The notes below the pieces were generated by a model. It saw only the letters and a list, made by a program, of their open reading frames with translations. It ran no database searches and was not told where the DNA came from. Made by a program: the position numbers and the translations under genes. This document shows positions 1 to 9,500 of a DNA stretch of 63,576 nucleotides, piece by piece. The stretch is from Geobacteraceae bacterium (GTDB lineage: Bacteria; Desulfobacterota; Desulfuromonadia; Geobacterales; Geobacteraceae): positions 1-63,576 of the forward strand of contig JAQUHN010000004.1 of assembly GCA_028683555.1 (NCBI GenBank), read 5' to 3'. Positions within the stretch are counted from its first letter, which is position 1. Each line of letters starts with the position of its first letter.

Positions 1-49
1 GCACGGGAAGTCTATCAAACATTCTTTGAAAAAGAAAGGGGCTCACATT

Positions 50-814
50 ATGACTTTCCAACCGATTGTCCCGTGGATTGGCGGCAAACGTCGCCTGGCC
101 AAGCATATCCTCCCATTATTTCCTAAACATACATGCTACGTGGAACCCTTCGCCGGCGCGGCTGCACTGTTTTTCCTGAAGGAACCATCTGAAGTCGAGG
201 TATTGAATGATTATAATAGCGATCTGATTGCCCTATATAGAGTTATCAGACACCATCTTGAAGAGTTTATCCGGCAATTTAAGTGGTCACTGGTGTCGCG
301 GCAAATGTTCGAATGGTTGGACCGCACGCCACCAGAGACGCTCACCGACATTCAGCGCGCTGCTAGGTTTTTTTACCTACAGAAGATGTCATTCGGTGGC
401 AAGGTTTCCGGCAGGACATTCGGAATCGCTCCAAGCAGTCCGCCTCGATTAAATCTATTGCGCATCGAGGAAGATCTCAGCCAGGCACATTTAAGATTGT
501 CACGGTGCTATATTGAGAACCTGGACTGGCAGCGGTGCATAGAAAGATATGATCGACCGTCAACGCTGTTCTTTTGCGATCCGCCGTACTGGCAGACTGT
601 GGGTTATGGAGTTGAGTTTGGGATCGAGCAATATCACAAGCTCGCTGAGCAAATGCGAGTGACCAAAGGGAAGGTTATTTTGACCATTAATGACCATCCG
701 GACATGCGGAAAGTATTTGCTGGTTTCCGGACTGATATCGTTAAAATTAACTACACGGTAGGGGGAAGTGAAAAAGGCAAAAATCGGCAGGAGCTGATTG
801 TTATGAGTTGGTAG
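50..814 (+). CDS. D12-class adenine-specific DNA methyltransferase (Dam-like)
   Basis: This protein should transfer a methyl group from S-adenosylmethionine to the N6 of adenine in DNA. Near the N-terminus it has the WIGGKRRLA stretch typical of the D12/MethyltransfD12 family, then YVEPFAGAAALFF (SAM-binding motif I), and near residue 180 the catalytic FFCDPPYW (DPPY motif IV). About 254 residues is a normal length for a phage- or island-type Dam. An in-frame TTG lies at 26, but the ATG at 50 is preceded by AAAGGGG at good spacing and starts just before the conserved motif, so I chose it. No restriction endonuclease partner is visible, and the upstream neighbour lies outside the window. It could be an orphan regulatory or prophage methylase. 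An 11-bp sequence is repeated on either side of it (13-23 and 836-846). Confidence 0.88.
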   Translation: MTFQPIVPWIGGKRRLAKHILPLFPKHTCYVEPFAGAAALFFLKEPSEVEVLNDYNSDLIALYRVIRHHLEEFIRQFKWSLVSRQMFEWLDRTPPETLTDIQRAARFFYLQKMSFGGKVSGRTFGIAPSSPPRLNLLRIEEDLSQAHLRLSRCYIENLDWQRCIERYDRPSTLFFCDPPYWQTVGYGVEFGIEQYHKLAEQMRVTKGKVILTINDHPDMRKVFAGFRTDIVKINYTVGGSEKGKNRQELIVMSW

Positions 815-835
815 AAATCAAAACAGAATTGAACG

Positions 836-886
836 TATCAAACATTTTCGCGCGGCGAGTTATGGCATCATTGCGCGGCGAGTTAT
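836..886. repeat. Short direct repeats downstream of the methylase gene
   Basis: A 14-bp sequence, GCGCGGCGAGTTAT, occurs at 850-863 and again at 873-886, a 23-bp period. Just before it, TATCAAACATT at 836-846 repeats the same 11 bases found at 13-23, upstream of the methylase. The rest of the gap up to 990 shows no gene. Confidence 0.5.
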
Positions 887-990
887 AGCGTCGCGTTACA
901 CCAAGGTTCAAGCGCAAGCACATCACAACGTATTCGACCGTAAAACCTCCCCCCGGAAAAGGGACTGCCAACCGAAGTGTGCCACGATTT

Positions 991-1893
991 TCACTTCAGC
1001 CGCAGATCGGCCATCAATCGCAACACTGCCAGTTCCTTGGCCTTGGCTTCCACATCAACAGTTATCTCCAGGCCACGCCAACAATCGGGAAAGTCGTCAG
1101 GGTCGATATAATCGGCGTGAAGCCTGGGGCGACCTCCTTGCCAGCCGTCCTTGGGGGAGGAAAGATGAACCCACGGTTCGCGTCCCTGCTGCTGCCAAGT
1201 AGCCACGGCGAGTCGTGTTGCCTCCTCCACCGAGAACCCATCGGAGTTGCAGCGATGGTGATGTACGTCATAGACGAGCGGAATGCCGAGTTCGCGACAA
1301 AGCGGCAGAAGATCCCTCACCGTGAAGCTGATGTCGTCGTTCTCAAGGGTGAGACGCATTCTTACCCGCTCCGACAGCCGGGAAAAGTTCGCGCTGAACC
1401 GCTGCAAAGCCTCTTCCTTGCCCCCCTGCCTGCCGCCGGCATGGATGTTGATAACATCCGCGCCGATCATTTCGGCAAGGAGCCCCTGGTATTCCAGTTC
1501 CGCGACGGATTTTCGTACAACATCGTCACGCAGGGAAGAGATCGAGACAAACTGGTCCGGATGAAAGCTGAGGCGGATATCCAGGCCACTCCGCAGTTTA
1601 TTGACATCCAAAAGCAAGGCACGTATCTCGTCGCCAGCAGGGAGGTCATCCAGAGTATACCCAACCTCGGGATGGGTATAGCGTGGAAAAAAAGGGGTGG
1701 TAACCCGGAAGGCACCGATTCCCAATCGATGCGCTGCCAGAACGGCAGCGTGGAGACTTTTCGCGTTTTCGAGGCAGATAGCGGACAGGCGTGCACATTG
1801 CTCCGATCGCGACAGTCCGGCAAGGGCACGGGCCGTGGTGGTCCGGAATTTGATCGGTTCATTCATAAAAATACAGCAGAGGCCGAAACGCAT
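991..1893 (-). CDS. uvsE: UV DNA damage endonuclease (UvsE/UvdE)
   Basis: UvdE enzymes nick DNA immediately 5' of UV photoproducts and abasic sites, starting an alternative excision repair pathway. The 300-residue protein begins MRFGLCC, as the family does, and carries the metal-binding TIM-barrel motifs in order: LSFHPDQF (around residue 108), VINIHAGG (around 147), LTLENDD (around 181) and VYDVHHH (around 206). The start ATG is preceded by GGAGAG seven bases upstream. The stop of ogt lies inside this ribosome-binding region, only 4 bp before the ATG, so the two repair genes are almost certainly translationally coupled. Family assignment is firm from the motifs. Confidence 0.93.
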   Translation of the reverse strand: MRFGLCCIFMNEPIKFRTTTARALAGLSRSEQCARLSAICLENAKSLHAAVLAAHRLGIGAFRVTTPFFPRYTHPEVGYTLDDLPAGDEIRALLLDVNKLRSGLDIRLSFHPDQFVSISSLRDDVVRKSVAELEYQGLLAEMIGADVINIHAGGRQGGKEEALQRFSANFSRLSERVRMRLTLENDDISFTVRDLLPLCRELGIPLVYDVHHHRCNSDGFSVEEATRLAVATWQQQGREPWVHLSSPKDGWQGGRPRLHADYIDPDDFPDCWRGLEITVDVEAKAKELAVLRLMADLRLK

Positions 1894-1897
1894 GGTC

Positions 1898-2410
1898 TCA
1901 CTCTCCGAACACTTCTTCTGCTTCCCTCTTCAGCAGCGCCCGCTTCCTGTCGATTCCCCAGTAATACCCGGCCAGGTTTCCATCGCGCCGGATCACCCGA
2001 TGGCATGGGACAACAAGCGCCACAGGATTTGCCGCACAGGCTGCCGCCACCGCGCGAACGGCTTTCGGCCGGCCGATCCGGGCGGCAATCTGACTATAGC
2101 TGACGGTCGCTCCCTGTGGTATCTCCTGCAAGGCGATCCAGACCCGCTTCTGAAATGGAGTGCCCTGGATATCGAGAGGCAGCTCGAGTCCGAGCCGGGG
2201 CGACTCCACGAATGAGACAACCCGGGCGACGATTTCCGCAAGCGCCGCGTCATGCGTCTGGATTTCCGCCCGGGGAAACTTCTTCCGCACTAGTCCCTGC
2301 AAGGTTTCAGGATCGTCTCCCATGATCAGGAAACAGACACCCCGATCGGTAGCAGCCACCAGCAGCCAGCCAAGATATGAAGTTTGCGCCACTGCAAAGC
2401 GGATCTTCAT
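1898..2410 (-). CDS. ogt: Methylated-DNA--protein-cysteine methyltransferase
   Basis: A suicide repair enzyme that moves alkyl groups from O6-methylguanine in DNA to its own cysteine. The active-site motif PCHRV is present near residue 136, preceded by the helix-turn-helix segment ATVSYSQIAARIGRPKAVRAV and followed by the usual NLAGYYWG. The open frame extends further upstream, but the ATG at 2410 has a strong AGGAGG at seven bases and gives 170 residues, the usual length for the family. It is the first gene of a two-gene repair operon with uvsE. Confidence 0.93.
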   Translation of the reverse strand: MKIRFAVAQTSYLGWLLVAATDRGVCFLIMGDDPETLQGLVRKKFPRAEIQTHDAALAEIVARVVSFVESPRLGLELPLDIQGTPFQKRVWIALQEIPQGATVSYSQIAARIGRPKAVRAVAAACAANPVALVVPCHRVIRRDGNLAGYYWGIDRKRALLKREAEEVFGE

Positions 2411-2596
2411 GCCATTGCCTCCTATGTCAAACGTTAAAGCCATATCGTTCAAAAATTCCGTATTGGACGAGAAGATGCAACCATGAAAATGATTATTCTG
2501 TTTTCCATCATACAAGACTTTCAGCAAAAACATATCAGTTTCCTGTCGAAGCATCCATGTGCTTTCGTTTTTCGGCCGCATTCTGGAATATGCACG

Positions 2597-2660
2597 TCCC
2601 GGCACAAAAAAAGACCGGGCACGCCTGAGTTCTTCCCTTTAGCATGCCGGCCTTTTCATA
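2597..2660 (-). terminator. Probable terminator of the SnoaL-like pseudogene
   Basis: Read on the minus strand, a CCGGCATGC ... GCGTGCCCGG imperfect stem is followed by a run of seven T (the A-run near 2606-2612). It lies just downstream of the broken gene at 2708-3132. Confidence 0.5.
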
Positions 2661-2707
2661 AACCAGGTCTCGTTGTATTCCATCATTCCAGAAGAAACCG
2701 GGAACGT

Positions 2708-3132
2708 CTATGCGACACTCCAATAGCTCTTGAAGGTGCTGCCCAACTCGAACACATAATTCTTCGCCATGACGACTTTGCCGCTTTCGATAGTAATCAT
2801 GGTAATACCTGCGTTCTCTCCAGTATACCCTTCCCTGTTCGTGAGTCGCACATCCCAGTGTACGGCAATGACATTGGTTCCCGTAAGATCAAAAATGTTT
2901 TTGACACAAATGTCCCTGACATCAAACTGAATGCTCGGAAACTGCTCGAAAAAATGCCGGAATGATTCCTCTACGGCACCTTTACCTATAAAAGTACCGC
3001 TTTCCGCAATCTCGCCGGGATAAATATATACCCCTTCATCCCGCTAATCTGCCATGAATATTGCCAGGTCGTGCCGATTCATAACATTGAAAACATTGGC
3101 GATTTTTTTCTCGCAATTATTGCTCCGATCAT
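2708..3132 (-). pseudogene. SnoaL-like/NTF2-fold protein, broken by a frameshift and a stop
   Basis: Reading the minus strand from the ATG at 3132 gives MIGAIIARKK and then a shift. Moving one base within a run of seven A (3102-3108) restores the frame IANVFNVMNRHDLAIFMAD, followed by an in-frame TAG near 3044-3046 and then about 110 uninterrupted residues including SFRHFFEQFPSIQFDV, VIAVHWDV and GENAGITMITIESGK, down to the stop at 2708. This is the pattern of a SnoaL-like (polyketide-cyclase/ester-dehydratase-fold) small protein. The homopolymer shift could be a sequencing artefact, but the separate nonsense codon argues for a genuine pseudogene. The function of the ancestral protein is unknown. 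Confidence 0.65.
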
Positions 3133-3315
3133 GGTGTCCCCCCCTTTTTTTGTTGAAATATCCTTGTTCTCATCAAACAGCTGCCTAACCTCTCATCCTC
3201 AAGACCAGCAATGTCATCCGCGAAATAAGAGCACTTTATAAAAAGGGATCAAAAAACCCGTTCCCGTTTCTCAAATTTTCCCAGATCAATTTATTCACAA
3301 TCACCCGCGAGCCCG

Positions 3316-6267
3316 CTAACCACGCCGCAACCGATCGCTTTCAAGGCGCGTGCGGACCAATTCTTCCACGCTCTCCCGGAAAACCGGATTCAGGTCCATC
3401 TGCCTGACGAACTCCTCCTGGGCGATGCGCAGAACCACGCCGTCGCCAACAACCGTGGCAGTCGGAAGACACCCTTGAAGAACCGAGATTTCTCCGAGGA
3501 CGGTACCGGGACGGACCGGAACCGGCCGCCCGTCTTGCAGTAACAGTTCCCCGTCCTGGTATACCAGGAACTCACCGCAGAGAACGACATACACGTTGTC
3601 GCACGTCACGCCCTGGGTGATGAGTCGAGACTTGCGGACGATGTCCTCCAGCACCACGAGTTCCGGCCGGTCCCGGGCCAGTTCCAGCAGCACCCTGACA
3701 AAGCGCTGGTCGAGCACCTGGTTCCGCAACTGGTCGGTACGCTGCCTTATCTGCCAGGCGAGTATCTTTTCCAGGAGTAACGGTATAGCCGACGTGCCTT
3801 CTTCGAGACGTTGCAGTTCCTCCCGGAAATCGCCCCGGTAGAGCCGTCCCAAGAGATGAAAGGTGTGAGGAATATCCCCTTCTCCCAGGCAAGGCGTGCA
3901 GTCCGTTGTCGAATGGGGTAAAAACTCCAGAAAAACTTGGCGGTTCCGGACTTTTCCGTCAGCGCCCCGCACACGCCGTGTTCCTGCACGGATCAGCCCA
4001 TGGCAAGAAAGCATGTCGGAGGTATCGATGCAGCCGGAGCCGAACCGGTACGGACTGTCGTACAGCACTTCATTGTAGAAACCGTCGCACAGCTGTACCC
4101 CTCCGGATTCGCTGTCGTAAAGGAACGAAAGGGAATGCTCCTCCACGAGATTCAGCAACCGGATATCCTCTACAGTCCCGCCCTGGACGCCGTTTTCCGG
4201 GATACGGGGGATACCGCCGCCGGCAACGGAACTGTGTTCAATGGGCCGCCATTTTCCGCTTAACCGGTCACGCGGTTCAACGATCCTTGTCGTACCGTCG
4301 CTATAAGCGACCAACAACTTCGCGTTCTCCAGCTCATACCGGGTAAGGGGGCTGCCGGCCTTGAATGCTTCGAGCCCGTAGCTACGCTCCCTGGCGGTAT
4401 AGTCATCCACGGATACCCGTTCAACCTTATATTTCTCCTTCATCGAAATCGCCTCGACGTATACCGCCACATGCCCGCCACGGAGCTGGTAGCGCAGAAT
4501 GGCGGGAATCTCCCTGCCGACAATCCGCTGCATCGCCTCGATTGCACCGCGCTCCAGGCACGCCATCGCAGCTGCCAGCCTGTCCTTCACCTGCATCTGC
4601 TGGTACAGGGCAAAGAGCGCCCCCTCCAGGTACATCGTTTCCCGGCAATCCCCGGTATGCAGGAGCATCGCGGCAGTCAGATCCGTGATGGAACGAGAAC
4701 CGATCCGCATGACAGGATCGATCCCCGAAAGCAGAATCAGACCGTCGGAGCGCAAGTCGAACTCCCGGTGGGCGGGAGACTGGAGATCCTGCAGATCGGC
4801 CACGCCGAGCCGGGAACCGACCAGGCGGCGGATTTCATCGAGCACGGCCTTCGGTCTCATCCGCTCCGCAGGAGACAAACCCGGCAGCACCCTTTCCCTG
4901 ATAAGGAAGCGGAGATCATCCTGAACCTGGCGGTTGATCGCCAGGTCGGGCATGCGGGCACCAACCCTGCCGATACCCCCCTGTACGTGGTACGGGACGA
5001 GATTATCGGTCAACACCCTGAAGTTTATCGTCCGCTCCAGGAACAACTTCACCGGGTCGTTGCTTTCCGCCTCGAGCAGTTCCCTGTATGCCTCGTTGAG
5101 CGCCGCGCCAACCCTTTTGCCGCCATCGGCAAAGCGTGCGCGCCCTGCCTCAAGTTCGTCCAGCACTGCCTGCATCAGCCTCAGAACTCCATTCTGACCG
5201 TTGGTCGCAGGCGACTGCCCACCGATGGCATCCGGCAATGTTTCGGCGTGATCACGGATGCGCTTCAAGTCATTCAGCAGAATTTCCAGCTTGAAATCGG
5301 CATCAAGAGAGGCAAACAGGCGGGCCAGAACTTGAGAGATTTCCTCCGGGAGGCATCTCTCGACGAAAAGCAGTTGCAGGCAACCGGCATGGGTCCAGAA
5401 GTCCAGGGATTCCCTGCCGCCTCTCATCTCCAAGGCCACACGGAGCAACGCTGACCGCACCGCACGGCAGTTGCCCAAATTACGGATCTCTGTGTCGAGT
5501 CGACAAAGCGTCTCATCCATGGTTTCGGCAGGCTGATTGCCAAGCTGTTCAGCACGCTCCCGCTGAAGATCCACCTCCCGATCAATGGTACGCAGCATCC
5601 AGCAGAACCCGGGAAAGGAAGACCCAAACCGTTCGAAACCACGACGGTACGCCACCCATGCACCGTTCAACCACTTCCGACGCAGAATGTGAAGATGCTC
5701 GGTAGTTATGCCATCAAGATCGACATCGGGAAAGCTTCCGGCAAAGGCCCTTTTGACCTCTGCGGGCACACCGGCACTATCACCTTCGGCACTCTCCATC
5801 TCACGGGCAAAATTCTCCGCGGCCAGCATCCTGATGGAGCAAGCGTCACCCAGGATGCCCCATACCAGGCCATTTTCACCACCTTCGGCAATGACCTTTC
5901 CGCATTCGGCGATAGCTTCAGAGGATCTGCCAACCTTGTTCAAGGCAAGCAGATAGAACTCCCGGGCCCGGGGAATTGCTCGAAACCCGGCGTTGCCCGA
6001 TTCCTCGAAGAGCCGAATTTCACTGTGCGGCGCACTTAACAGGCGGAAGCGATTGGATATTTCAAGGAGTTCGGCAACCGTCCACCGATCAAGACGGGCA
6101 ACGTCTTCGAAAACCAACGATGTGAGCAACTCGAGACTTTCGGCCTCGTCCAACCTGATCCTGAAGGCGTATTCCCGCAGGAACTCCTGCTTGCCCTGTT
6201 CATACACCTCCTGCAAATCCAGGTCACTCAGCTCATCAAAAGTTCTTACCACCTGCCGCAAACCCAT
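3316..6267 (-). CDS. Large helical-repeat protein with C-terminal cyclic-nucleotide-binding fold
   Basis: A protein of about 983 residues. The N-terminal third is rich in helices that look like TPR-type repeats (for example around REFYLLALNKVGRSSEAIAE). The middle is unassigned. The last 120 residues read as a cyclic-nucleotide-binding (CRP-type) beta-roll: LITQGVTCDNVYVVLCGEF, then PGTVLGEISVLQG. In canonical domains the phosphate-binding cassette ends in an arginine (as in PRAAT); here residues 925-940 read GEISVLQGCLPTATVV, so that arginine is absent. No DNA-binding domain is seen. I chose the ATG at 6267 because GGAGG lies nine bases upstream; a GTG at 6285 has no such site. It diverges from a class III cyclase gene, so a role as a receptor or degenerate receptor of that cyclase's product is a reasonable inference, not shown. 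Confidence 0.7.
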   Translation of the reverse strand: MGLRQVVRTFDELSDLDLQEVYEQGKQEFLREYAFRIRLDEAESLELLTSLVFEDVARLDRWTVAELLEISNRFRLLSAPHSEIRLFEESGNAGFRAIPRAREFYLLALNKVGRSSEAIAECGKVIAEGGENGLVWGILGDACSIRMLAAENFAREMESAEGDSAGVPAEVKRAFAGSFPDVDLDGITTEHLHILRRKWLNGAWVAYRRGFERFGSSFPGFCWMLRTIDREVDLQRERAEQLGNQPAETMDETLCRLDTEIRNLGNCRAVRSALLRVALEMRGGRESLDFWTHAGCLQLLFVERCLPEEISQVLARLFASLDADFKLEILLNDLKRIRDHAETLPDAIGGQSPATNGQNGVLRLMQAVLDELEAGRARFADGGKRVGAALNEAYRELLEAESNDPVKLFLERTINFRVLTDNLVPYHVQGGIGRVGARMPDLAINRQVQDDLRFLIRERVLPGLSPAERMRPKAVLDEIRRLVGSRLGVADLQDLQSPAHREFDLRSDGLILLSGIDPVMRIGSRSITDLTAAMLLHTGDCRETMYLEGALFALYQQMQVKDRLAAAMACLERGAIEAMQRIVGREIPAILRYQLRGGHVAVYVEAISMKEKYKVERVSVDDYTARERSYGLEAFKAGSPLTRYELENAKLLVAYSDGTTRIVEPRDRLSGKWRPIEHSSVAGGGIPRIPENGVQGGTVEDIRLLNLVEEHSLSFLYDSESGGVQLCDGFYNEVLYDSPYRFGSGCIDTSDMLSCHGLIRAGTRRVRGADGKVRNRQVFLEFLPHSTTDCTPCLGEGDIPHTFHLLGRLYRGDFREELQRLEEGTSAIPLLLEKILAWQIRQRTDQLRNQVLDQRFVRVLLELARDRPELVVLEDIVRKSRLITQGVTCDNVYVVLCGEFLVYQDGELLLQDGRPVPVRPGTVLGEISVLQGCLPTATVVGDGVVLRIAQEEFVRQMDLNPVFRESVEELVRTRLESDRLRRG

Positions 6268-6578
6268 CCAAGAAATCCTCCACACGCCGGCTGTCCCGGA
6301 ATCGCGAGCACTCCTGCGGCGCAGAAACTGCCCGAATACAGAATTGGTTTTCCGGCCTTCTATGCAAAAAGCCGATCTCCGACCTTTCTCCTACCCATAA
6401 GTTTGTTATACTTTCCGAATAAAACAATACTTTATTTTCTATTTTTAATGGCATCGTGCTCCCTGGCGCATCGACCCCACTACCCATACCGAAACTGGTT
6501 ACCATCCATACCGACACCTGCAGTCCAACTCCCGACGCAGCTCCCACATGACCGCCCGCCCCGGTCGAGGAGGTGGAA
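6268..6578. other. Divergent intergenic region between the CNB protein and the cyclase
   Basis: About 310 bp without a gene. The centre (6400-6450) is strongly A/T-rich compared with its surroundings and is the likely site of the divergent promoters. I could not fix convincing -35/-10 pairs in it, nor a CRP-like palindrome. Confidence 0.4.
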
Positions 6579-9500
6579 ATGAAGTGCCCCAAATGCGGTT
6601 TCGATACAACTGATTGCATGAATTTCTGCAGTCAATGCGGCGAACGACTTCGTGCCGCCTGTCCTTCCTGTGGCACTGAAGGCCAATCGACCCGACTTCC
6701 CTGCACTGTTTGCGGCCATGTGCCGGAAACAGCACCGGTTACCGTTGGGCAACAAAGAACGACGGAACCTTCACACCACTTCGACGACATGTCCATCATC
6801 AGGCGGTTCCTAACCCCTCAGCTTACGGACAAGATCCTTGCCGCCCGCGGCAGGATCGAAGGCGAGCGCCGGCAGGTTACGGCACTCTTCGCAGACATCC
6901 AGGGCTACACCCCACTTTCCGAGGTGCTCGGCGAAGAGGCAACCTTCAAGATCATGGAGCGCATCTATGAATGCATGATCACCACCGTCATCGGTGAGGA
7001 AGGAAGCGTGCAGGAATTGACCGGCGACGGCATCTTCGCGCTGTTCGGTGCGCCGATCGCCCTGGAGGACGCGCCGGTTCGCGCCTGCCGCGCGGCCCTG
7101 GACATGCAGAACAAGTTGAAAGTCCTCGGCGACCAACTGGAAAGCGAATTCGGTATCCGCCCCCTGGCCCGCATCGGCATCCATACCGGGCCGGTCATTG
7201 TCGGCACGCTCGGCACCAACCTGCGCATGGAGTTCAAGGCCGTGGGTGACACGGTAAACCTGGCATCCCGGCTGGAATCTATTGCCGAACCCGGTTGCGT
7301 TTTCATCAGCGAAACGACCCACTGCCTTGCCGGGCCCTTTATCGTCAGCTCTTGTGTCGGTGAGCGACAGATCAAGGGAAAGAAGGAACCGCAAAAGGTT
7401 TACCGGCTGGAAGGCATAAAAGAACATACCGTGCGTTTCGATGCCGCTCTTCAACGCGGGCTCACCCCGCTGGCGGGCAGGTCCGAGGAACTTGACCTGC
7501 TGCAGCAATACCAGGAAAAGGCCGGCAGGAATGCCACGAGCCTGGTCCTGGTCATCGGTGAGGCAGGGGTTGGCAAATCCCGACTGGTCCACGAATTTAA
7601 AGAGCGCATGGAAAGCAGAAGAGTCCTTTTTCTACAGAGCAACTGTACCTCGTACGGCAGCTCCATTTCCCTCATGCCGTTCATCCTCCTGGTGAAAAAC
7701 CTCTTTCGCATCAATGATGACGACGACCAACTGGTAGTGCAACGAAAAGTAAGGCAGGGCCTGGAACTTTTCGGCATGGATTCCGTTGTCGCAACACCGT
7801 TCCTCATGGCCTTGCTCGGACTTCATGAAAACGGTAATGCGCTCAGGGGGCTCGACGCCAAGATCGTCGGCGAGCGCACCCGGGAAATCCTGGTCGATCT
7901 GCTGCGCAACCGGTCCCGGCTGACCCCCACGATCCTGGCCATAGAGGACCTGCACTGGATCGACCCGGCCTCGGAGAAACTGCTCGGCCAGATTGCCGGG
8001 GAAAAAGAACAGATGCCGCTGCTCATCCTCTGCACCGCCCGCCCCTCCTTCACCTCACCCTGGTCACAGCTGGAGAGTGCCAGGGAGATGCAGCTCGCAC
8101 CGCTCTCCCGCGAGAGTACCCTTAACATGGTCCGCTCGCTTCTCGACTGCGACACCATCGATGAAAGCCTGGCACGGGTGATTTTCGAAGAAACGGGGTG
8201 CAACCCCCTCTACACCGAGGAGATCACCCGCTATCTGCTCGAAAGCGGGGCCATACAACGGATGGGGCGAACGGCGACCTGCGAGTTCCCCGCCGGAGAA
8301 ATCAAGGTCCCCTCAACGATTCTGGACCTGCTCCAGACCAGGATCGACCGGCTGCAGGAAGGGCCGAAGGAAGTCCTGCAAATAGCGGCGGTCATTGGTC
8401 AGCGGTTTTCCCCGGTACTGGCCCGCCGGGTCTCGGGATTGGGCGATTCATTCGACCGGCATCTGTGTCAGCTTGAAAAACTGGGACTGATCTTCCGGGA
8501 ACAGCTCGAGGAAAAGGTCATGTACCGGTTCAAACATACCCTGCTGCAGGACGCCGTTTACAACAGCCTGCTGCTGGAGCGGCGGGAGGAACTCCACCAA
8601 TCGGTAGCGGAAACCATGGAGCGGGTGTATTCAGACCGGTTAAATGAGTGGGCCCATACCCTCGCCCATCATTGGGGCAACACGCGGAATAACCGCAAAG
8701 CGGTGCACTACCTGGCCATGGCAGGGGACAAGAGCTACTGGGTGTGCGCGCTGGAAGAGGCCCACCAACGGTTCAGCCAGGCAGTTGAACTCATTGAAGC
8801 CGAACCGGGATGTGTCGATGATCTATTCTTGGCGGATGTTCTCAATAAGTGGGCACGGGTTTTTCTGTATCGAACCGATTTCAGGGGTCTCAATATTCTG
8901 CTGGAACCGTACCTGCCGAGAATGGAAGCCCTTGGCGACAAGAGGAGACTATCCCTGATCCTTTCCTGGATGGCCTTGTCGCACGTTTTTATTGGTAACG
9001 GCATCATCGCCAAACCGCTGCTGGAGAGAGCCCTTGCTCTTGGCGAAGAATGCGGCGATGCCAAATGTATCGGCATGGCGGCCCGGTCACTTGTGTGGCT
9101 TTATACTTGTTGGGAACCTGACAACATACAATCCGAAGCCTTGGTAAATCACTATTACACTCTGACGATGGAGTATGCTGAAAAAGCGAACGATATTATT
9201 GCCATGACGGGGGCAATAGCTGCCAGGAATCACCATACAAGATTGCGGGGTCGGTTTCCCGAAGCGCGTTCTTTTTCCGCAAAGCTTGTAGAGATCGGTC
9301 GAAGATTTCATGATACCCGCAGCCTGAGTTATGCCCAATGGACCCTGGGTTTTATCAATTTCTACGAAGAACGGTATCAAGAAGCACTGGAGAACGCCGA
9401 GCAGTCTCTTCAGTTGTCACCGGACCTCCTCGATGAATTATGCGCTTCAGGTGTGAAAGGTGCCACGCTTTCCTTCATGGGCAGAGCTTCCGAGGGACTG

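Noticed and set aside
979-2103. Long plus-strand open frame opposite uvsE
   Set aside because: It is the antisense shadow of uvsE and ogt; it lacks a ribosome-binding site and any recognisable family.
4471-5454. 327-codon open frame opposite the CNB protein
   Set aside because: Composition is that of a complementary strand and no motif or ribosome-binding site supports it.
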